From contig OZ024936.1 in assembly GCA_964017235.1 (NCBI GenBank), positions 37,284,040 to 37,348,039 of the forward strand: a stretch of 64,000 nt of DNA. Direction: 5' to 3'. Every line of letters starts with the position of its first letter. Position 1 is the first letter of the stretch. A program made the translations under genes and the position numbers. Of the stretch, positions 1 to 10,677 are shown one piece after another. A model generated the notes under the pieces. The model was not told the DNA's origin. It was given only the letters and a program-made list of their open reading frames with translations, and made no database searches. This DNA comes from Sabellastarte sp. h YS-2021 (Eukaryota > Annelida > Polychaeta > Sabellida > Sabellidae).

Positions 1-659
1 CTTTTTATTCCATTCCATTCAGAAACGCTTTGTAACTCAGGAAAGGGAAGTAAAACCTTTTACACAAAGTTGATTGATGTAAAAAAAGCCCAACAAAACC
101 ATCATGAAATAAAATGGAATTCAAATTTGTCAGGCACCAATCATTGGGAAGATATCTACAAAGCCTGTTTCAGATCTATTCCTGATAATAACTACATATG
201 GTTGCAGTATAGAATATTGTATAGAATTTTGGGAACAAATGAATATCTTTATAAATTGAAACTATCTGGCTCCAATCTTTGCAGACTCTGCAGCTTAGAA
301 CCTGAATCCATTGAACACTTATTTGCTCACTGTAAAGAAACTACTCTTTTGTGGAATAATATAAAAAACTGGTTCTTCTCAAAAATATCATATAACATTG
401 AATGGACTGTAAGAATAAAAATTCTTTGTTACACTAAGCAGGATGAACATTTTTGGCCAATTAATTTCATCCTTATAATAACCAGGCACTATATCTTTAG
501 TTGTGCACAAAAAAAAAAGGAAACTTAACATATTCCAGCTTCAGAATATAATAAAGGAAAGATACGAAGAGCACAAAACTCTTTCAAAAAATTAATTCAA
601 AAGACAAAATGTTTTCTAAAAGGTGGCAAATGTGGGAAGGTATTTTTCAAAACATATAA
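1..659 (+). pseudogene. LINE ORF2 C-terminal region (zinc-knuckle domain), frameshifted
   Basis: Frame 1 is open from the first base to a stop at 526-528. It holds SKTFYTKLI and then, near residues 98-112, the C-x2-C ... H-x4-H/C zinc-binding cluster (CRLC ... EHLFAHC) typical of the C-terminus of L1/Tx1-type LINE proteins. The frame breaks in a 10-A run at about 509-518. Homologous residues (KLNIFQLQNIIKERYEEH) continue in the next frame, and a further shift leads to the end at 657-659 (KRWQMWEGIFQNI). In intact elements this region follows the reverse transcriptase and binds nucleic acid. The N-terminal endonuclease and RT lie outside the window, so completeness cannot be judged. Two frame breaks suggest a dead copy, although one is in a homopolymer. 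Confidence 0.75.
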
Positions 660-1001
660 TTAGCAGTAATTGATATTTCGTAATAGTATATTTTATGTTA
701 AAGAAATTCTAGTAATCCAAAGACAAATTCTTATACCAGTAAGCCAAGGGTTGGATGTATGAAAAGAGATAGTTCTAAATATAAGTCATATCCTTGTTTG
801 TAAAGAAAAAGGTATTTTGATATATTTAGACTAGAGTTTTACAAAGTTTTTACAGTTAATTATCAGGAAAATGTCATGTTACACAAGTGTTTATTCCAAA
901 TGATGTTATTATGAAGTGTACATTTGTAATGTTTGAGAACCACCTCACTTCCTGTATTGTTATATGTATTTGATGTTTAAAAAGAGAAATAAAAAAAAAA
1001 A
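1..1001 (+). mobile_element. 3' end of an L1/Tx1-like non-LTR retrotransposon (LINE)
   Basis: The window opens inside the C-terminal part of a LINE ORF2. After its last stop (659) comes about 330 bp of AT-rich 3' UTR, then an AATAAA-type signal around 988-993 that merges into an A-tract ending at 1001. That is the expected 3' end of a plus-strand LINE copied from a polyadenylated RNA. The neighbouring DIRS-like sequence starts straight after the tail. No target-site duplication can be checked because the 5' end lies outside the window. Confidence 0.75.
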
Positions 1002-1002
1002 C

Positions 1003-1295
1003 TCTCGAAAAAAGAGTTCTAATGACCGTCGGAGTATTAGTACCCAGCTTCTGGTGACCCGATTGTATGTAGTTTAAAATATATATGCACAGTGAATGCT
1101 TCAGTACATTTTTGTGTACAGAACAACATTATTGAAGTTAAAAATTGGATATTGCTCTGTTATCGCCCTGGTATTATCCGACAATATATACGTTTATGCA
1201 CAGTAAATGCTTCATTACGTTCTGGTGTGCAGAACAACATTATTGAAGTTAAAGATCGGATATCACTCTGTCATCACCCTAGTATATCCTGCAAT
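1003..1295 (+). repeat. 5' leader of D with a ~112-bp tandem duplication
   Basis: Two adjacent diverged copies can be read at about 1080-1195 and 1193-1300. Both contain the motifs TGCACAGT-AATGCTTCA and CAGAACAACATTATTGAAGT. The second copy runs into the putative Gag start. Some DIRS-like elements have repeated leaders. No promoter motif is identifiable. Confidence 0.6.
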
Positions 1296-1480
1296 ATGTC
1301 TACCGCTAGTGCTGGTAATAGGTCCAGAGCCCTTAAATGTCGTCATTTTTGCAACCCTTGGGATTTGCACAACTACTGCCCTACCTGTAGGGAATCGTCT
1401 AAAGGAGACGACTATTGTATTACTGGCAAGGGACAATGTATGGTGTGTGCTTCGTTTACTGAAGAACAAAAGCAAAAAAT
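1296..1480 (+). pseudogene. D Gag N-terminus with Cys/His-rich segment
   Basis: The start chosen is the ATG at 1296, because a similar beginning (MSLHQANKDKPRAQKCHHFC) is found in copy A on the other strand at 30148. The peptide has a dense cluster, KCRHFC ... HNYCPTCRE ... QCMVC, that could bind zinc. It ends in EEQKQK, which is followed in copy B by the basic RKRYVKK stretch. In D that stretch resumes at 2917, beyond an inserted element. It is the first part of a structural Gag-like protein thought to package the retrotransposon RNA. No function beyond Gag is claimed. Confidence 0.65.
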
Positions 1481-2915
1481 AGCATCAGAGATGCCCGTAC
1501 CCCACAGCCTTGGGAAATATTTTCAACACCATGAGATATAGAAGTACTGTACCAGTACAAACTTCAGGATACTTTCAGAGCACTGTCAGTTATATAAAGG
1601 TCCAAACAATGTTTAAATGGAGAAATAATGTTTAAAAGAAAGATAATGCGTATAAAGATGAAGTATTAAAACAAGATAATTCAATGACAAGATGACAGCA
1701 TTAATCAGTAAACTAAAATTCAACACTCTTTATATACATCTGCATTTCCGAATTATGGTTTAGATGGTTTGAATATTACCATGCATACAGAAGTGGTAAT
1801 ACATTTAATGAATGCTTATGTGTGGTGTTGGAGTAAAATCTGCGGCTCACTTGATGAAATTCTATCTCTTACAATGGGAAGTTATGAAAGTAAAATTCTT
1901 AATAAATTCTAATATGACTTTTGCTTAATCTGCATCAAAAGACAGACCCAAAGGTGCAACAAGATTTTAAAGGTCAAGGTCACTACGGCAAGGTAAAAGG
2001 TCAAATTAAGGTCACACCATGATAATACACACTTATAGCCAATAACCAATGTCCCTACCAAGTATCAACTTTTTGCACCTTACGGTTTCCAAGATACAGC
2101 CCTGACGATTTTATAGGTCAAGGTCACTATGGCAAGGTCAAACGTCAAATCAAGGTCACACCATGATGCTGCACACCTACACCCCCTAGCCAATGTCTCT
2201 ACCAAATATCAACTTCCTGCACCTAACAGTTTCCGAGATATAGCCCAAACAACATTTTATAGGTCAAGGTCACTACGGCAAGGTCAAAGGTCAAATCAAG
2301 GTCAGACCATGACGCTGCACACCTACACCCCCTAAGCAATATCCCTACCAAGTATCAACTTCCTACACCTTACGGTTTCTGAGATACAGCCTGGACAACA
2401 TTTTATAGGTCAAGGCCACTACGGCAAGGTCAAAGGTCAAATCAAGGTCACACTATCACATTGCACATCTACACCCCCTAACCAATGTCCCTACCAAGTA
2501 TCAACTTCCTACACCTTACGGTTTTCGAGATATAGCCCGGACAAGATTTTATAGGTCAAGGTCACTACGGCAAGGTCAAATCAAGGTCACACCATGACGT
2601 TGCACACCTACACCCCCTAACCAATGTCCCTACCAAATATCAACTTCCCAAGCCTTACAGTTTCCGAGATATAGCCCGGACAACATTTTATAGGTCAAGG
2701 TCACTACGGCAAGGTCAAAGGTCAAATCAAGGTCAGACCATGACGTTGCACACCTACACCCCCTAAGCAATATCCCTACCAAGTATCGACTTCCTTTCTG
2801 AAATACAGCTCGGACAAACTATTTCCCGCCGCCTGCCCACCCGCCCGCCCGACCATCCGGACACCATGGGTGAAAACAATACCCCAACAGCCATTAAGGG
2901 CTGTGGGGTAAAAAT
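1481..2915. mobile_element. Satellite-cored, hairpin-ended element inserted in D gag (HINE/Helitron-like)
   Basis: The left end carries a hairpin with arms GCATC/GATGC at 1482-1494. The right end carries a long hairpin at 2880-2910 with arms TACCCCA(A)CAGCC / GGCTGTGGGGTA and a short loop. Removing the block rejoins Gag as QKQKI-ITRKRY in frame at an AT-rich site, with no evident target duplication. The centre is a tandem array. Terminal hairpins, insertion at an A/T or T/T dinucleotide, a satellite core and lack of coding capacity fit non-autonomous Helentron/Helitron-type elements. The family assignment is an inference. About 440 bp on the left flank (1495-1960) hold no recognisable feature. 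Confidence 0.6.
1968..2812. repeat. 146-bp satellite, about 6 copies, rich in AGGTCA half-sites
   Basis: The motif AGGTCAAGG recurs at about 1971, 2115, 2261, 2407, 2553 and 2692, a period close to 146 bp (last unit about 139). Each unit also contains CAAGGTCAAAGGTCAAATC, CACACCTACACCCCCTAA, a block like TATCAACTTCCTACACCTTA, and a GATATAGCC block. A related array lies at 37200-37745. Confidence 0.9.
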
Positions 2916-4917
2916 TATAACTAGAAAGCGGTATGTTAAAAAAGATAAGGCTGGGGTATCCGACGTCTCCAAAGATGAATCTGAGCTCCTGGGAGAGCCG
3001 GATCAGGATGATATTTTTGAAGGTTCCCAGCAAGAGCTCGAACAGGCAGCTCAAAGCATTTACCAATCTCCACCCAAACCCAGCAATGTTATACTGGGAG
3101 ATCCCAGAGCCCGAGTACTGGGACTAGATAACCTTTCTTTAAGAACTCCCCAGCATGTACCTGAGACCCCAAGTACTATGTTGCAGCGTAGGATAGAAAA
3201 ATCCCTGGGTGATCAGTTCCAAGAACAAATGGGTTCTTTTCAACATTCTATGATGGACGCTTTTAACAAACTTGCTGCCACAGTGACTGTATCTAAACAT
3301 CCCCAGGACCCCAGCTCCCCACAGCGGGGACCAGACTAAGTCAGATTCAAAACCGGGTCCGAGCTCAGCTCCCAGCCCTCCCAGACCTCCGTATCAGCAA
3401 GTTCCCAGCCATGAACCCATGGACCCACAACCCATGGACAACCCATGGACCCACAACCCAGGTAGGTGCAGAGTTGCCTCCCAGATTGCGGACGCAATAC
3501 TCAGATATTTCCTCAGACCCAGAAATGGAGCCTCCTAAAGCTAAATCAGTTGAAAAGGTCAAGAAACATAAAGACAAATCTAAATACAAGTCCTCCCGTT
3601 ATGTCAGCTCCTCATCTGAGGCATCCCCTCACCGTTCCAAATCCAAAAAAATCTGGCAGATCTTCCCCTAAGCAAGGGAATATCTCCAGTGATAGATATC
3701 AGGAAAAATCAAAACAAACGGCTTCCACTATTGTATATAGGGACGTGAGGGAGTTGGACAAAGAAAGAAGGAGGTCTCATGAAGTCAGGCGGGAGCTGCG
3801 CCCTGACCCAATTTATTCTCGGGAGGTGGACCTAAGTGACTTACCATCACAATACACTGAAGACACAGAAACCTTCAGACAGGTGCTGGGTATCCCTGAC
3901 CCAAAACATTCAATGCCAGTGTCAAATTTGATTATGGGTCTTAATGAGGAACAAGAAAAACAGGAAGCCAGACCAAAGGGTCCTTCTACCTTTTTACCTG
4001 CTGATCCAGCTTTAAAGGAGGAACTAACAAAGTGGGAACAAGATTTTCAGAACTTAAATCTCACAGAGGGAAAATTCCCTAAAGCTCCTCAAGCCACAGA
4101 AAAGTATTACAAAATGGTAGACCCATGTTTTGAGGAAAGAATGCAGGAACTTAACAGAAAGTTTGGAAATATTTGCATTTCCCCCAGACCTCAAGCGGTT
4201 CCCGGGGTAAGGGCACCCCTTCATGTGGCCAAAGAACTTGAACATCAAGCCAGACAAAACATCTGCACTCTCAATCTTTCGGCAGTGTTTAACCACACAA
4301 TTTCAGAGTGCAGTAGTGTTATGGATTGCTGTCGGGACAGCATCAAGTCCACTATTAAAAAGGCCAAACATCAGATCCTAAAGGGAGCCGACCCTGAGAG
4401 GGCCATCAAAAATGCCTATGAGACAACCAGAGACTATATGGATATCTGGGACAAGAGAATCCAGATCCAACAAAGGGCACTAGCATGCCAAAGCAAAGCC
4501 ATGACCCATATGTTACGCCGAAACTTACATGTCATGGTCTGTGCAAGTCTCATGAGGCGAGAAGCTGAAATGACCAATCTTCACCCAGATCTGGGGGAAA
4601 CCAGAAGACAAGAGCTACGCAATTCCCCTTTCCTCCCCTCTGCTTTATTTCACTCTCAGCTGGTTCAAGAGGGCGAGGAGTTCCTCCTAAAAAAGGGTTC
4701 TTCCAAGTCTCAAGGTCAGACTTTCAGACCCTACCAAAATTGGCCCTTTTGTGGCCCTCAGAGAGGCAGAGGACATTGCAGGAAATGCTCCTATGGACAA
4801 TCTACCCCTGGTAGTTCAGCCTCTTCAAACAGAGGTAGTTTCAGTAGCAGAGGTAGCAGGGGCCAGTTCAGCCCCCATGGCAGGGGCAGGGGTCATGGAA
4901 ACCCCTCCAAACAATGA
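2911..4917 (+). pseudogene. D Gag, main part, frameshifted
   Basis: Gag resumes with ITRKRYVKK and an acidic stretch. It stops at 3337-3339, continues in the neighbouring frame (3411-3660; DKSKYKSSRYVSSSSE, a Lys/Ser-rich linker also seen in A and B), then shifts back for the long segment to 4917. Conserved blocks shared with A are SREVDLSDLPSQYTEDTETF (about 3820-3880), LEHQARQNI, GETRRQELRNS and EGEEFLLKKG. The C-terminus is Gly/Arg/Ser-rich (GRGRGHG), a likely RNA-binding tail. The product would be the nucleocapsid-like protein of the element. At least two frameshifts and one stop make it nonfunctional as read. Confidence 0.8.
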
Positions 4918-6373
4918 CTCACACAGAGACCCACCAGTTGGAGGCCGTCTCATGCAGTTCAGGAGAGCCTGGGTAGAAGAAAATTGTTCAAGCTCCGTCT
5001 TAAACATTATTACGAATGGTTACGTGCTTCCTTTTCACCTCAAGCCCAAACTAACCAGACAACCACTGATCATATCAAAATACAAAAATCAACAAAAAGA
5101 CCAAGCTCTAGCCTCCTGTATCCAGTCTCTCCTGCACAAACAGTCTCTTGGCAGTCTCTTGGTTTTTACAGTCACCTGTTTCTAGTCCCAAAGCCACATC
5201 TAAAGTGGAGACCAGTCATAGACTTAAGCAGGCTAAATCAATTCCTGAGGATAGAAAGATTCAAGATGGAGACCCCAGAATCAATAAGAACATCCTTGAA
5301 TACAAGGGAATGGTTTCACATCAATAGACCTGCAAGACGCCTACCTCCATATTCCAATTCACCCAAGATCCCGAAAATACCTGCGATTTGTACACAGGTC
5401 TCAGATCTATCAATTCACCTCTCTTCCATTCGGGCTAGCCCCAGCTCCTAAAGTATTCACCATGATAGTAAAAGAGGTAAAGCTCATGGCCTTATCACGG
5501 GGTATAAGGATACACCAATATCTGGACGATTGGCTGATCAGGACTCAATCTCCGGAGGAGTCATCTCACAACACAAAAGTGGTGGTAGACCTAACCGAAT
5601 CTCTAGGTTGGATGATAAATCAGGTCAAATCGGAGTTGATTCCGACTCAAATATTCTTTTTTGTGGGATACGAATACCATCTAAACTCAGCCCTTGTAAA
5701 GCCCACTCAGGAGAGGTGGCAAAAACTACAGGCATTAATCCTCAGGATAACCAACCAGTCTGCCCTGACTGCAAGACATTTGATGTCACTCATTGGGTTG
5801 CTAGCATCAACCGAAAAAATGGTCCCAGAAGGCCGCCTTCACATGAGACCTTTTCAGTGGCATCTCAAGGAGAACTGGACATTTCCTCAGTCGTTGCACA
5901 AGCTCCTTCCCTGGTCAAACTCCATCATAGCTTATCTGGACTGGTGGCAGAATCCACAAAATATTCTCAAAGGTGCAGATCTCCACCCCCAAGAACACAA
6001 CGTTCAAGTGTTTACAGACGCCTCAAACGTAGGTTGGGGTGCTCACTTAAATCAAGATTCTATCAAAGGACTGTGGTCAGATCTAGAAAAATCATTGCAC
6101 ATAAACGTTTTAGAACTAAAGGCAGTGTTCTTGGCCCTAAAACACTTCAGGCTTCAATGCCAAAATCAAACAGTCCTGGTTGCCACAGACAACTCAACAG
6201 TAGTAGTAGTAGTAGCCTACATCAACAAACAGGGCGGGACTCACTCAGTAGAGATGTGCGCCCCTCTATGGAGAATCATGAACTGGTGCCATCGATTCGA
6301 AATATCTCTACGTGCCAGACACATTCCAGGGTGCCTAAATGTGATCGCGGACTCCCTGTCCAGATCAACTCAA
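4918..6373 (+). pseudogene. D reverse transcriptase - RNase H, frameshifted
   Basis: The N-terminal part (VLNIITNGYVLPF, KDQALASCIQSLL) and the RT palm (LGFYSHLFLVPKPHLKWRPV, IDLSRLN) sit at about 4990-5290. Frameshifts occur near 5150, 5310 and 5460. The active-site box QYLDDWLI lies at about 5517-5540. RNase H follows with VFTDASNVGWGAHL, NVLELKAV, ATDNSTV and ADSLSRS. A trinucleotide run at about 6200-6216 adds extra valines compared with copy A. The frame is cut at about 6373 by a HINE-like insertion and continues at 10100. The enzyme would make element cDNA. Gag and pol overlap or abut near 4918. Confidence 0.85.
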
Positions 6374-6529
6374 ACTAGAGGATCGCTCGCAAAAAAAAAA
6401 AAAAAGGTTTTTGCATAGCAAAAACAAAGCGTCCCGAAAAGGATATAAAGGTGAGTGCTAAAGTATTAAGAAAATGCTTCGTTTCTAGCCTTATACTGTT
6501 GTGGCAACCAAAGTCAGCGCAGTCTGCTC

Positions 6530-6800
6530 TATCTAGCACAGTTTTCAAGATATAAGCATTTTTGTGTTTTGCAAAAAATTAAAAATGTCCGCTATATTTG
6601 GCGAGACAAAAATATTTTGAGAATTGGCATGACTACTCTGCAGAGATACCCAGCAGGTCAAAAATTTTGTTGAGTTCGCTCCATATAGCACGGTTTTCGA
6701 GATATATGCATTTTTGTGTTTTGAAAAAACTTTGAAAATTCAAAATGGCCACCATTTTTGGGGAGACAAAATTTTTTGTCAAGACCACTGCCGCGGTGTG
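6530..6800. repeat. Left-arm copies of the ~168-bp satellite family
   Basis: Two degenerate units share TATCTAGCACAGTTTTCAAGAT, AAGCATTTTTGTGTTTTGC and AAAATGGCCACCATTTTTGG blocks with the array at 8600-9715. The same two units are present in the second copy of the element at about 43100-43370. Confidence 0.75.
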
Positions 6801-6879
6801 TATCTCCCGCCGAGCATTAAAGGAGAAGAAATAGCTTTTCCGAGATACTCACAATTTTTCATTTTCGTGTGTGAAAGCT

Positions 6880-8610
6880 CTTCCAAAAGTAGGTGAATGA
6901 GTTATTTGAGAAGAATTGGCTATCTGCAATACTATTAAGAGATAATTCACATTTACTCATTTTGAGTAGGTGAATAATTAGGTATGGGTCTGAAACTTCA
7001 CCAAGTGAAAGCTCTCCCAAAAGTAGGTGAATGAGTTATTTGAGAAAAATTGTCTATCTGCAATACTTTTAGAAATAATTCGCATTTACTCATTTTGAGT
7101 AGGTGAGTAATTAGCTATGGGTCCGAAACTTCACCATGTGAAAGCTCTCCCACAAGTAGATGAATGAGTATTTGATAAAAATTGGGTATCCGCAATACTT
7201 TTACAGATAATTAGCATTTACTCATTTTGAGTAGGTGAATAAATAGCTATGGGTCTGAAACTTCACAGAGTGAAAGCTCTCCCAAAAGTAGGTGAATGAG
7301 TTATTTGAGAAAAATTGACTATCTGAAATACTTTTAGAGATAATTCGCATTTACTCATTTTGAGTAGGTGAATAATTAGCTATGGGTCTGAAACTTCACC
7401 AAGTGAAAGCTCTCCCAAAAGTAGGTGAATGAGTTATTTGATAAAAATTGGCTATCTGCAATACTTTTAGAGATAATTCGCATTTACTCATTTTGAGTAG
7501 GTGAGTAATTAGCTATGGGTCTGAAACTTCACCATGTGAAAGCCCTCCCACAAGTAGATGAATGAGTATTTGATAAAAATTGGGTATCCGCAATACTTTT
7601 ACAGATAATTCGCATTTACTCATTTTGAGTAGGTGAATAAATAGCTATGGGTCTGAAACTTCACAGAGTGAAAGCTCTCCCAAAAGTAGGTGAATGAGTT
7701 ATTTGAGAAAAATTGGCTATCTGCAATACTTTTAGAGATAATTCGCATTTACTCATTTTGAGTAGGTGAGTAATTAGCTATGGGTCTGAAACTTCACCAT
7801 GTGAAAGCTCTCCCACAAGTAGATGAATGAGTATTTGATAAAAATTGGGTATCCGCAATACTTTTACACATAATTCGCATTTACTCATTTTGAGTAGGTG
7901 AGTAATTAGCTATGGGTCTGAAACTTCACTAAGTGAAAGCTCTCCCAAAAGTAGGTGAATGATTTATTTGAGAAAAATTGGCTATCTGCAATACTTTTAG
8001 AGATAATTCGCATTTACTCATTTTGAGTAGGTGAGTAATTAGCTATGGGTCTGAAACTTCACCATGTGAAAGCTCTCCCACAAGTAGATGAATGACTTAT
8101 TTGATAAAAATTGGGTATCCGCAATACTTTTACAGATAATTCGCATTTACTCATTTTGAGTAGGTGAATAAATAGCTATGGGTCTGAAACTTCAGAGTGA
8201 AAGCTCTCCCAAAAGTAGGTAAATGAGTTATTTGACAAAAATTGGCTATCTGCAATACTTTTAGAGATAATTCGCATTTACTCATTTTGAGTAGGTGAGT
8301 AATTAGCTATGGGTCTGAAACTTCACCATGTGAAAGCTCTCCCAAAAGTAGGTGAATGAGTTATTTGAGAAAACTTGGCTATCTGCAATACTTTTAAGAG
8401 ATAATTAGCATTTACTCATTTTGAGTAGGTGAGTAATTATCTACGGGTCTGAAACCTCACCATGTGAAAGCTCTCCCAAAAGTACATGAACGAGTTATTT
8501 GATAAAAATTGGGTATCCGCAATAGTTTTTGAGATAATTAGCATTTACTCATTTTGAGTAGGTGAGCAATTAGCTATGGGTCTGAAACTTCACCAAGTGA
8601 AAGCTCTTTG
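6880..8610. repeat. 133-bp satellite array, about 13 copies (HINE copy 1)
   Basis: GTGAAAGCTCTCCC recurs every 132-133 bp (for example 7138 and 7270). Other constant blocks are TTACTCATTTTGAGTAGGTG and GGGTCTGAAACTTCAC. Units alternate between forms reading GGTATCCGCAATAC and GCTATCTGCAATAC, suggesting dimeric substructure. No coding potential. Confidence 0.9.
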
Positions 8611-9715
8611 GGATAGCTGCTCTGCAGAGATACCCTGTGGGTCAAAAATTTCGTCAAAATCTCTCTATCTAGCAGGGTTTTCGAGATATAAGCATTTTTA
8701 TGTTTTGCAATTTTTGCGAAAAATTCGAAAATTCGAAATGGCCGCCATTTTTGCCGAGACAAAATGTTTTTGAAAATAGGCATGGCTACTCTGCAGAGAT
8801 ACCCTGTGGGTCAAAAATTTCGTCGAAATCGCTCTATCTAGCAGGGTTTTCGAGATATAAGCATTTTTATGTTTTGCAATTTTTGCGAAAAATTCAAAAA
8901 TTCAAAATGTCCGCCATTTTTTGCGAGAATTTTTTTTTTGAAAATTGGCATGGCTACTCTGCAGAGATACCCTGTGGGTCAAAAATTTCGTCGAAATCTC
9001 TCTATCTAGCAGGGTTTTCGAGATATAAGCATTTTTATGTTTTGCAATTTTTGTGAAAAATTCGAAAATTCAAAATGGCCGCCATTTTTGCCGAGACAAA
9101 ATTTTTTTGAAAATAGGCATGGCTACTCTGCAGAGATACCCTGTGGGTCAAAAATTTCGTCGAAATTGCTCTATCTAGCAGGGTTTTCGAGATATAAGCA
9201 TTTTTATGTTTTGCAATTTTTGCGAAAAATTCGAAAATTCAAAATGGCCGCCATTTTTGGCGAGATAAAATTTTTTTGAAAATTGGGATAACTACTCCGC
9301 AGAGATACCCTGTGGGTCAAAAATTTCGTCGAAATTGCTCTATCTAGTATGGTTTTCAAGATAAAAGCATTTTTATGTTTTGCAATTTTTGCGGAAAATT
9401 CAAAATGGCCGCCATTTTTGGCGAGACAAAATTTTTTCAAAAATGGGATAACTACTCCGCTGATATGCCCTGTGGGTCAAAAATTTCGTCGAAATCGCTC
9501 TATCTAGCACGGTTTTCGAGATATAAGCATTTTTGTGTTTTGCAATTTTGGCAAAAAATTCGAAAATTCAAAATGGCCGCCATTTTTGGCGAGACAAAAA
9601 TCTTTTTTAAAATCAGGATAACTACTCCGCCGAGATACCCTGTGGGTCAAAAATTTCATCGAAATCGCTCTATCTAGCACGGTTTTCGAGATATAAGCAT
9701 TTTTGTGTTTTCCTT
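8600..9715. repeat. ~168-bp satellite array, about 6-7 copies (HINE copy 1)
   Basis: Each unit contains CAAAATGGCCGCCATTTTTG, GATACCCTGTGGGTCAAAAA, TTTCGTCGAAATCGCTCTAT and TTCGAGATATAAGCATTTTT. The open frames that run through these units on both strands are a by-product of the stop-poor period, not genes. Confidence 0.9.
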
Positions 9716-10075
9716 ATTTGGAAAATTCATAATGATTAATTAATCATTAATTACTCGGCCATTTCTTAACCAATCAATGCCAAAATCTAATGATTTCTAG
9801 ATTTTAATAGAATGAATGTATTTGCCAAGTTTCAGGTGAATTGATAAAATTCCTTTCAAGTTATCATCCGGACAAGCTTCCCCATCGAAAAAAGACATTT
9901 TTGGTCATGTGACCTCTCTGATTGGTTGAAATGTCACTGCAGCATATTCAAAAAAATTCCCCAAGGCTACTGCCTAAACCTGCCGAATTTGAAAAGAATC
10001 CGCCTCTCGGTTAGAGAGTTATAAGGAAAACAAAATGCGGAGCCGGCGGAGCCTGAAGGTCTCCCATACACAAAC
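9716..10075. other. Unique right arm of the HINE-like element
   Basis: About 360 bp, nearly identical to 45376-45740 in copy 2. It contains ATTAATTAATCATTAATTA, TCATCCGGACAAGCTTCCCC and GGAGCCGGCGGAGCC. No open reading frame of note. The high identity between the two copies points to recent mobility. Confidence 0.7.
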
Positions 10076-10099
10076 AAGCGTCCCTTGCGGGACGCTTAA

Positions 10100-10677
10100 T
10101 TCAGTCAACGGAGTGGTCACTACACTCTCAGGTGTTCAAAAGAATTTGCACAAAGTGGTTCACACCTCAGGTGGATCTGTTTGCCACTCGGCTAAACCAC
10201 AAGTTGCCACTATACGTCTCTCCAGTTCCAGATCAAAACGCATGGAACATAAATGCTCTAAACATAAGCTGGTCAAGTCTTGTAGCCTATGCTTACCCTC
10301 CAACAACTACTTCCAAAAGTAATACAAAAGGTCGGCCAGTACAACTGCCTCCTAATCCCGATAGCCCCGGGCTGGCCGGGCATGCCCTGGTTCTGGGATC
10401 TGGTCCATCTATCAGTGGAAATTCCACTTCAGTTGCCTGCATCCCCAAATCTACTCAAGCAGTCAACCAGGTGTTTCACAACAATACGCAATACCTCAAC
10501 CTCCATGCTTGGTGTCTAGCAGTGAGCAACTCCAAGAACAAGGTTTCTCTTCTGAAGTGGCAGAGAGAATTGCTGCCCCTCAAAGGTCATCAACAAGATC
10601 TATTTACCAAGCAAAGTGGGCCCTTTTTGAAAAATGGTGCAGAGAAAATTCGGTGGATGTCTCCAAACCTTCTATAA
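10100..10677 (+). pseudogene. D pol C-terminus: Dam-like methyltransferase-like domain
   Basis: This resumes the RNase H C-terminus (VQSTEWSLH equivalent), then shows QVDLFATRLNHKLPLYVSP, DPxAW-like spacing, YAYPP and APGWPGMPWFWDL. DIRS-type elements carry a domain here related to phage DNA N6-adenine methyltransferases. The D-x-F-A ... N ... W ... YPP order agrees with that family, where an xPP(Y) motif is catalytic; the final Tyr is not seen here. Enzymatic activity is therefore uncertain. The frame ends at 10677 and overlaps the YR gene that starts near 10509 in another frame, as in copy A. Confidence 0.7.

Larger units (their letters stand above)
6374..10099. mobile_element. HINE/Helitron-like satellite-cored element, copy 1
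   Basis: The same ends bound a second copy at 42948-45764, so the limits are well defined: CTAGAGGATCGCTCGC on the left and GGGACGCTTAA on the right. The left end has an A-tract and the hairpin GTTTTTGC-ATA-GCAAAAAC (6407-6425), followed by AAGCGTCCCG (6427-6436). The right end is a hairpin with arms AAGCGTCCC/GGGACGCTT (10076-10097). The reverse strand reads A|TTAAGCG ... CTAG|T, resembling Helitron CTRR ends at an AT target with no target duplication. The interior is satellite arrays and about 370 bp of unique AT-rich DNA. There is no protein gene, so it is presumed non-autonomous. Confidence 0.7.

Noticed and set aside
2866-2910. Start codon at 2866 as the Gag start
   Set aside because: That Met lies in the hairpin end of the inserted element. 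Real Gag begins upstream at 1296 and resumes at about 2911.
1481-2915. Intron in D Gag
   Set aside because: Copy B has the same Gag join without any gap, and the block has terminal hairpins and a satellite core. GT-AG borders are not at the frame junction.
6880-8610. Regularly spaced repeats as a CRISPR array
   Set aside because: Units of 133 bp are homologous throughout with no unique spacers and no cas genes, and the genome is eukaryotic. It is a satellite.
8574-9677. Open frames translating to repeated FCNFCEKFENSKWPPF-like peptides
   Set aside because: Frames run across a ~168-bp tandem repeat on both strands. Cys spacing is dictated by the repeat, and no family is recognised.
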